A DNA stretch of 64,000 nucleotides from Gaiellasilicea sp037721555 (GTDB lineage: Bacteria > Actinomycetota > Thermoleophilia > Gaiellales > Gaiellaceae): NCBI GenBank assembly GCA_037721555.1, contig JBBJOI010000002.1, forward strand, positions 1 through 64,000. Reading direction: 5' to 3'. The notes beneath the pieces were generated by a model. It made no database searches and was not told the DNA's origin. It saw nothing but the letters and a program-made list of their open reading frames with translations. The position numbers were made by a program, and so were the translations under genes. Shown piece by piece: positions 59,647-64,000 of the stretch. How positions within the stretch are numbered: position 1 is the first letter of the stretch; each line of letters opens with the position of its first letter.

Positions 59647-61492
59647 TGACGGTGAAGTTGGTCGAACTGGTCGCGGTGCCGCCGGGCGTCGTAACGCCGA
59701 TCGGGCCGCTGGTGGCGCCGCTCGGCACTGTCGCCGTGATCTGCGTGTCGAAGTTGACGGTGAACGAGGCCGAGGTGCCGTTGAAGGCGACGGCCGTCGC
59801 ACCGGTGAAGTTCGCGCCGGTGATCGTGACGCTCATCGTAACCGGGCCGCTCGTCGGCGCGAAGGAGCTGATCGTCGGCGCCGGCGTCGCCACAGTGACG
59901 GTGAAGTTGGTCGAACTGGTCGCGGTGCCGCCGGGCGTCGTAACGCCGATCGGGCCGCTGGTGGCGCCGCTCGGCACTGTCGCCGTGATCTGCGTGTCGA
60001 AGTTGACGGTGAACGAGGCCGAGGTGCCGTTGAAGGCGACGGCCGTCGCACCGGTGAAGTTCGCGCCGGTGATCGTGACGCTCATCGTAACCGGGCCGCT
60101 CGTCGGCGCGAAGGAGCTGATCGTCGGCGCCGGCGCCCAGAACCTGAACGTCTTCCAGGCGTCGTTGAACGAGGCGCCTGCGATCTCGCCCGCACACCAG
60201 AGGTTCTGGCCGAGCGGCCCGCAGGCGCCGATGCCGGGATCGCCGGGGTCGAGCGGCGGACCGGAGTCGTGGATGGCGGTCGCCAGGCGGTCGATGATCT
60301 CGCCGGTCTGCGTCGCGAAGTCGGTCGAGGGCATCGCCGTCGCGTTGTTTGGCGCCCAGGCGAAGCCTGCGTGGTCTTGGAGGGCCTGCGGGCTCGTCCC
60401 GCTGAAGTAGCGCAGCGCGTAGGTCTGCGCGGAGACGAAGTGCTTCATCTGGTCGGCCGAGATCAACGTCCAGCCGAACCCGGAGTCCCACCCCCAGGCG
60501 GCGTTTGCGAGGGGGCTGTACGCCGCCTGCAGGTACGAGCGCGCCGTCGCGATCGTGTCCGGCCCGACCCCCGCCAGCACGATCTTGTGCTGAAGGTAGT
60601 CGTTCAGGTAGTCGCGGCGCGTCGGGAGCGACGACCCTGCGACTCCGTAGTTGCGGAAGTCGCCGTAGACCTCCTGCGCCCAGTCGCTCACGTAGGCGTT
60701 CATGTCGGTCCAGAACGCGCTGTCCTGCAACCAGTTCTTGAGGTTCGTCTTGTATGTGGAGAGGTCGAGCGTGCCTTGCCCGATCCCGACAATGAAGACG
60801 GTTCCGCGGGCCGTCGGGAGCGTCCCGTCGAACAGCCCGTGCACGAAGTTGCGTGCGTCGGCACGCGCCGTCCCGTCGCCGCGCCGGACGGCCGAGGAGA
60901 ACTCGTTCACCGCCCACGTGTCGCCCAGCGAGACGTCGTAGCCGGCGGCGGCCATGCGGCGGCGGGCCTCGACGCCCGCCTGGTACCACGTCGAACCGGT
61001 GTCCGCGATCCAGAGGCTCCAGGCGGACATGTGGATCTCCGCCATCGCATGGAAGTTCGGGCCGAGGGCGCGAATCCGCCACGCCTGGTTTCCTCGCGGC
61101 TGAGTCTTGTCGGCCGAGAGGGGTGGGATCGAGATGTAGTACTGGGCGCACGGGGAGCCGTTCGCAGCGAGCTTCGTAGCCAGGCGGTTCCAGTCGCTCG
61201 CCGTGTAGAAGACGGCCCTGAGCGGGCGACAGTCCGTCGTCGCAGTCGTCGCAGTGAGGGCACGCGTGTGCCGGGCACGGACGAGTTCGCGCCAGAGCTT
61301 GTTCGTGGCGGCCGGCTCGAGCGACGAGACCGGCCGAATCCGCGCGCACTCAACGGCGGCGAGCGTGTTCGCCGTCCCGAGCCGACAGGAGTGCCCGGGA
61401 GCGGATGCGGCGGCAGCCGAGCTTCCTGTGCCGAGAAGCGCCGCGATCGTGAACGCGGAGGCTGCGACTACGACCAGGAGGCGGTGCTGCAA
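59621..61492 (-). CDS. Secreted protein with two identical IPT/TIG domains
   Basis: A 623-residue exported protein. The signal peptide follows a TTG start at 61492 (ribosome site AGGAAGGA); the TTG at 61507 is an alternative. About 430 residues form an unrecognised domain with motifs such as SDWNRLATKLAANGSPCAQY and AYSPLANAAWGWDSGFGWTL. Two 81-83-residue IPT/TIG beta-sandwich repeats (PTISSFAPTSGPVTMSVTIT opening each) close the protein. The last codons run into the K+-channel fragment, so the native C-terminus may be altered. Confidence 0.82.
   Translation of the reverse strand: MQHRLLVVVAASAFTIAALLGTGSSAAAASAPGHSCRLGTANTLAAVECARIRPVSSLEPAATNKLWRELVRARHTRALTATTATTDCRPLRAVFYTASDWNRLATKLAANGSPCAQYYISIPPLSADKTQPRGNQAWRIRALGPNFHAMAEIHMSAWSLWIADTGSTWYQAGVEARRRMAAAGYDVSLGDTWAVNEFSSAVRRGDGTARADARNFVHGLFDGTLPTARGTVFIVGIGQGTLDLSTYKTNLKNWLQDSAFWTDMNAYVSDWAQEVYGDFRNYGVAGSSLPTRRDYLNDYLQHKIVLAGVGPDTIATARSYLQAAYSPLANAAWGWDSGFGWTLISADQMKHFVSAQTYALRYFSGTSPQALQDHAGFAWAPNNATAMPSTDFATQTGEIIDRLATAIHDSGPPLDPGDPGIGACGPLGQNLWCAGEIAGASFNDAWKTFRFWAPAPTISSFAPTSGPVTMSVTITGANFTGATAVAFNGTSASFTVNFDTQITATVPSGATSGPIGVTTPGGTATSSTNFTVTVATPAPTISSFAPTSGPVTMSVTITGANFTGATAVAFNGTSASFTVNFDTQITATVPSGATSGPIGVTTPGGTATSSTNFTVTTVRRARK
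59645..60135 (-). repeat. Exact 242-bp duplication encoding the IPT/TIG repeats
   Basis: 59645-59886 and 59894-60135 appear identical at the DNA level and lie 7 bp apart, giving an 83-codon period. Such exact identity implies a recent duplication or gene conversion. Confidence 0.9.
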
Positions 61493-61551
61493 ACAGTCCT
61501 TCCTCAAGTACTCAACCGTACAACAGGATCCCTAATCTGCACAATGCCCCC

Positions 61552-61632
61552 AGGCCAGACGGGGGGGTCCGCGTCAATCAGACCACCGCTGACGTCTACG
61601 GGCACCTGGACGACGTTGACCCGAGCGTGTAA
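61552..61632 (+). pseudogene. Tyrosine-integrase C-terminal remnant
   Basis: The frame reads VRVNQTTADVYGHLDDVDPS and stops. T-x-D-V-Y-G-H-L is the typical end of phage-type tyrosine recombinases, with the catalytic tyrosine. Only about 25 residues remain. It lies 80 bp from the tRNA-Lys core and its arm-like repeats. Confidence 0.6.
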
Positions 61633-61671
61633 GCGATTGAGGGTATTAACGACCGGGAGCACTAATTTAGG

Positions 61672-61690
61672 GGCAACACGGGGCAACCAG
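61672..61690. repeat. Arm-like direct repeat, left of tRNA-Lys core
   Basis: GGGGCAACACGGGGCAACC contains two GGGGCAAC units. The same motif recurs twice at 61815-61840 on the other side of the tRNA-Lys core. Such flanking repeats are the usual arm-type sites of an attP. Confidence 0.5.
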
Positions 61691-61713
61691 TTGCGCCGCG
61701 TTCGCCCGAGCCG

Positions 61714-61755
61714 CTCTTAATCCCAAGGTCGCAGGTTCGATCCCTGCACGGCCCA
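61714..61755 (+). pseudogene. tRNA-Lys (CTT) 3' fragment, attachment core
   Basis: CTCTTAA (anticodon CTT) followed by TCCCAAGGTC, T-arm GCAGGTTCGATCCCTGC and acceptor ACGGCCCA. The 5' half is absent. A native-type terminator follows. Together with flanking repeats and an integrase tail it looks like an attachment site. Confidence 0.75.
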
Positions 61756-61765
61756 TGTAGGAAGT

Positions 61766-61786
61766 GCCTGCTCGCAGGCGTTTTTT
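61766..61786 (+). terminator. Rho-independent terminator after tRNA-Lys fragment
   Basis: GCCTGC-TC-GCAGGC stem followed by G and six T. It is the only classical T-tract terminator noticed in the window. Confidence 0.75.
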
Positions 61787-61814
61787 CGCCACAGAACAAC
61801 GGTCGTAGGTGGCA

Positions 61815-61840
61815 GGGGGGCAACACAGGGGGCAACACCT
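61815..61840. repeat. Arm-like direct repeat, right of tRNA-Lys core
   Basis: Two GGGGCAACA units (within GGGGGGCAACACAGGGGGC and the following CAACACC). It matches the left-side repeat, so arms flank the core on both sides as in an attP rather than a single attL or attR. Confidence 0.5.
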
Positions 61841-61936
61841 GCTTGCTCGCTCGAACGGCGCACCGCTGCTCTTGCGCCGAGGCGCCGACCTCACACACGC
61901 CACCGGATTCCGGGCGCATGCCGATACCAACGCAAA

Positions 61937-62140
61937 GTGGCTGCAGACACCCCGAGCGGGATGGAGAAGGAGCGCTTCGTCCGCTTGACGGTGGCGGCTG
62001 CGCGGCTGGACTGCCACCCGAAGACGTTGAAGGAGCTCGTCGTCGGCGGCCAGATCGCCGCCGTCCGATTGAGCCCGCGAGGACACTGGCGCATCAGCGA
62101 GCGTGCGCTCGACGAGTTCATCGAGAGGAGCCGCCGATGA
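61937..62140 (+). CDS. Excisionase-like helix-turn-helix protein
   Basis: A 67-residue protein with a MerR/excisionase-type winged helix: LTVAAARLDCHPKTLKELVV then IAAVRLSPRGHWRISERALD. Small proteins like this direct excision or regulate phage genes. GTG start; stop overlaps the next ATG (ATGA). A frameshifted relative lies at 35722. Confidence 0.75.
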   Translation: MAADTPSGMEKERFVRLTVAAARLDCHPKTLKELVVGGQIAAVRLSPRGHWRISERALDEFIERSRR

Positions 62141-62508
62141 GCTCGGGACCCGCATGGCATCCGCGGCACCCCGACCTGCAGCGGCCGTCGCGACGGGAGG
62201 ACGTCGTCCAGTACGTCGACCCGTCGGAGCCGGTCTTCCTCGACGAGGCGGAGGTGCTTCCCGAGGAGGTCGAGTGTCACTTCGCCGACGCCGTGGGTGC
62301 GGTTGAGGCCGCCGCAGTCGCCGCGCAGCAGACGGATGAGGTGCTCGCGTGGTTCGCGCAACGCCCGTCGGAGATGCGGCTGGCGCAGATTCCAGCACAT
62401 CTGCGCCAGCAGGCCGAGGAGATCCTCCAGGAGCACCAGGCGCAAAGCGAGACCGAGCAGCGGCGGCTTCGCGAGCAGGCCGAAAGCAGGGAGGCGGTGC
62501 GGCTGTAG
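62137..62508 (+). CDS. Hypothetical prophage protein
   Basis: A 123-residue acidic protein: VDPSEPVFLDEAEVLPEEVE, then a helical middle (AVEAAAVAAQQTDEVLAWF) and a Gln/Glu/Arg coiled coil (AEEILQEHQAQSETEQRRL). Coupled to the HTH gene by ATGA. A relic of the same type is at 35940. Function unknown. Confidence 0.65.
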   Translation: MSSGPAWHPRHPDLQRPSRREDVVQYVDPSEPVFLDEAEVLPEEVECHFADAVGAVEAAAVAAQQTDEVLAWFAQRPSEMRLAQIPAHLRQQAEEILQEHQAQSETEQRRLREQAESREAVRL

Positions 62509-62613
62509 ACGGCGTTCGTTGAGCGTCCGCGCGCACTCATGTCCTGGTCGTAATAGCGGCCGCGCTCGGGCGCTCGACCGACGCCGTCACAGAGGCGCAC
62601 CCGAAACGAGCTC

Positions 62614-63114
62614 ATGCCCCGGCCCTGCCTCATCTGCAGCCACCCCGAACGCCACGAGATCGATCGCCAGCTCATTGGGGGCGAGAACCAGGTCGCTATC
62701 GCGGCACGCTGGAAGATCGCGCAGAGCTCCGTCAGCCGTCACAAGCGCCTGCACCTGGCGCCCGTGGTCGCGAACATGATGGGCCGCTACGAGGAGATCG
62801 ACGTCGAGCGCCTGAGGAGCTGGGTGAACGGCCTGCTGGAGCAGAACCTGCTCGGCTCCCTCGCTGCTGAACGCCGGGGCGACTACGCGGTGCAGAAGGG
62901 CTTCCTCAGCGAGGCCCGCAGGGCGGTCGAGTTGCAGGCGAAGCTGGCGGGCCTGCTCGACTCGGGCAGCACGACGATCTCCGTCGACGCCCGGAGGCAG
63001 GTGGCGGTGCTGGCGAACCTGTCGGAGGAGGAGCTTCGAGCCGCGCTGGCGGGGGTGAGCGCGAGGCCGGAGCTGCCGTCGCCGCTCGTCGAGCTCGAGC
63101 CTGCGTCGCGGTGA
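62614..63114 (+). CDS. Probable phage small terminase-like HTH protein
   Basis: A 166-residue protein. It opens MPRPCLICSHPERHEIDRQL with a CxxC...H pattern, then a helix-turn-helix (VAIAARWKIAQSSVSRHKRL) and a long helical part (LAAERRGDYAVQKGFLSEAR, RAVELQAKLAGLL). Placed directly before and overlapping the large-terminase gene by GTGA, it is likely the DNA-recognition subunit of the packaging motor. Family assignment is by position and pattern, not certain. Confidence 0.6.
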   Translation: MPRPCLICSHPERHEIDRQLIGGENQVAIAARWKIAQSSVSRHKRLHLAPVVANMMGRYEEIDVERLRSWVNGLLEQNLLGSLAAERRGDYAVQKGFLSEARRAVELQAKLAGLLDSGSTTISVDARRQVAVLANLSEEELRAALAGVSARPELPSPLVELEPASR

Positions 63115-64000
63115 CGGTCTCGCCGGAGACGCTAGAGCCGCTCCTGCGGGCAGAGCTGGCGCGTAGGCGGCTCTCAGACTTCATGGGAGCCCTGCTCCCC
63201 TCCTACCAGTCGGCTGCGCATACGAGGGCCCTCTGCGAGCACCTGGAGGCGCTGGAGGCCCGAGAGATCAGGCGGCTGATCGTGACCGAGCCGCCGAGGC
63301 ACGGGAAGACGATCCACTGCTCGCAGGCGTTGCCCGCCTGGTATCTCGGCCGCCGACCAGACGAGCACGTGATCCTCGCGAGCTACGCGGCCGAGCTCGC
63401 GGAGTCGAACTCCCGTCGGGCCCGCAACCTCGTCGTAGACCCGCGCTACCCGTTCGAGACCTCGGTCGCCTCCGACTCCTCCGCTGTGAACAGGTGGGCG
63501 ACCAGTCAGGGTGGCGGTCTGATCGCCGCGGGCGTCGGTGGCGGGATCACTGGCTTCGGTGCTGACCTGCTCATCGTCGACGACCCAGTGAAGGGCCGCG
63601 AAGAGGCCGACAGCCCGACGATCAGGGAGTCGACGTGGCGCTGGTGGACGGAAGTGGCACTCACGCGCCTGCAGCCGAATGCCGTGGTGCTGATCGCGAT
63701 GACGAGGTGGTCTAAGGACGATCTTGTCGGGAGGGTGCTCGCCTCCCCCGGCGCCGGGGAGTGGACGGTGCTTGCGTTGCCCGCGCTGGCGACGGAGGAC
63801 GACCCGCTCGGCCGCGAGGAGGGCGAAGCCCTGTGGTCGGAGTGGTTCGACGAGGCGCACCTGCTGCGCCTGCGGGCGGAGATCGGGGAGCGCGCCTTCT
63901 CGGCGTTGTACCAGGGGAGCCCGACGCCGGAGAAGGGCGGCATCTTCCGCCGGGAGTGGATGCAGGGCCGCTACAGCGAGCGCCCGCGCGGGCCGGTGCG
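63111..64000 (+). CDS. terL: Phage terminase large subunit (cut by window edge)
   Basis: At least 296 residues, open at the right edge. The ATPase has RRLIVTEPPRHGKTIHCSQ (Walker A-like), HVILASYAAELAESNSRRAR, Walker B ADLLIVDDPVKGREEAD and the coupling motif VVLIAMTRWSKDDLVGRVLA; the nuclease begins near ALYQGSPTPEKGGIFRREWM. It cuts and pumps phage DNA into heads. GTG overlaps the stop of the preceding gene. This marks a prophage extending past the window. Confidence 0.93.
   Translation, partial: MTVSPETLEPLLRAELARRRLSDFMGALLPSYQSAAHTRALCEHLEALEAREIRRLIVTEPPRHGKTIHCSQALPAWYLGRRPDEHVILASYAAELAESNSRRARNLVVDPRYPFETSVASDSSAVNRWATSQGGGLIAAGVGGGITGFGADLLIVDDPVKGREEADSPTIRESTWRWWTEVALTRLQPNAVVLIAMTRWSKDDLVGRVLASPGAGEWTVLALPALATEDDPLGREEGEALWSEWFDEAHLLRLRAEIGERAFSALYQGSPTPEKGGIFRREWMQGRYSERPRGPV

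Noticed and set aside
60269..61720. 483-residue plus-strand frame
   Set aside because: Antisense to the IPT/TIG protein, which has a signal peptide and clear domains.

Overview
The window is high-GC DNA with actinobacterial gene content. BTAD/AfsR-type and cyclase-ATPase-TPR regulators, DUF4331, DUF4383 and DUF892 proteins, F420-type nitroreductase folds, a split LigD and many GTG/TTG starts together suggest a soil or sediment member of the class Thermoleophilia. That is inference from gene content; no rRNA or marker gene settles it. The right end runs into a terminase gene that is cut by the window edge.

Layout. 0-1.4 kb: tRNA-Ser(GGA), a SnoaL-like protein and an ArsR regulator. 1.35-6.3 kb: a 4.8-kb segment bounded by a tRNA-Ser(CGA) 3' fragment on the left and the intact tRNA-Ser(CGA) on the right, the textbook shape of an integrated island; it holds a BTAD-NTPase regulator, small proteins and an IS5 relic. 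6.4-9.5 kb: tRNA-Ser(GCT), a GroES-like protein and a polar amino-acid ABC transporter. 9.5-12.8 kb: separate LigD polymerase and ATP-dependent ligase genes with an XRE/membrane pair and an SDR relic between them. 12.8-24.4 kb: mostly intact chromosomal genes (DUF892 protein, thioredoxin-like protein, fabF, HAD phosphatase, flavin reductase, ferritin-like protein, GGDEF/HD-GYP protein, fatty-acid desaturase, nucleotidyltransferase).

24.4-38.5 kb is a junkyard of mobile DNA: tRNA-Ser(TGA) and tRNA-Asp 3' fragments, frameshifted small genes, two paralogous cyclase-ATPase-TPR regulators (one split by an in-frame TAG, the other lying between IS5-type ends with a broken transposase), phage-gene relics and a cysteine-synthase gene flanked by 78-bp direct repeats. 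38.7-43.6 kb is a tight four-gene operon: DUF4331 protein, TPR protein and two nickel/cobalt-type transporters. 43.6-53.8 kb: a decayed Mn-catalase, an ECF sigma/anti-sigma pair, a nitroreductase, DUF1622, a truncated haemoglobin with a CRP-like site next to a frameshifted Crp/Fnr gene, a Rieske-containing ferredoxin reductase, transaldolase and a CHRD protein.

54.0-57.0 kb is a second compact operon: Tat-exported two-domain multicopper oxidase, ZIP metal transporter and DtxR/MntR-type repressor, with two palindromes in an AT-rich leader. After fused gene stumps come a subtilisin-like protease, a potassium-channel pore fragment and a secreted protein with two identical IPT/TIG repeats. From 61.5 kb an integrase tail, a tRNA-Lys 3' core with arm-like repeats, an excisionase-like HTH gene and terminase genes mark a prophage. 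Repeated themes are att scars at tRNA 3' ends, IS5-type ends sitting at TAA stop codons, and terminator-like hairpins with long GC stems and 4-nt loops but no T-tract.
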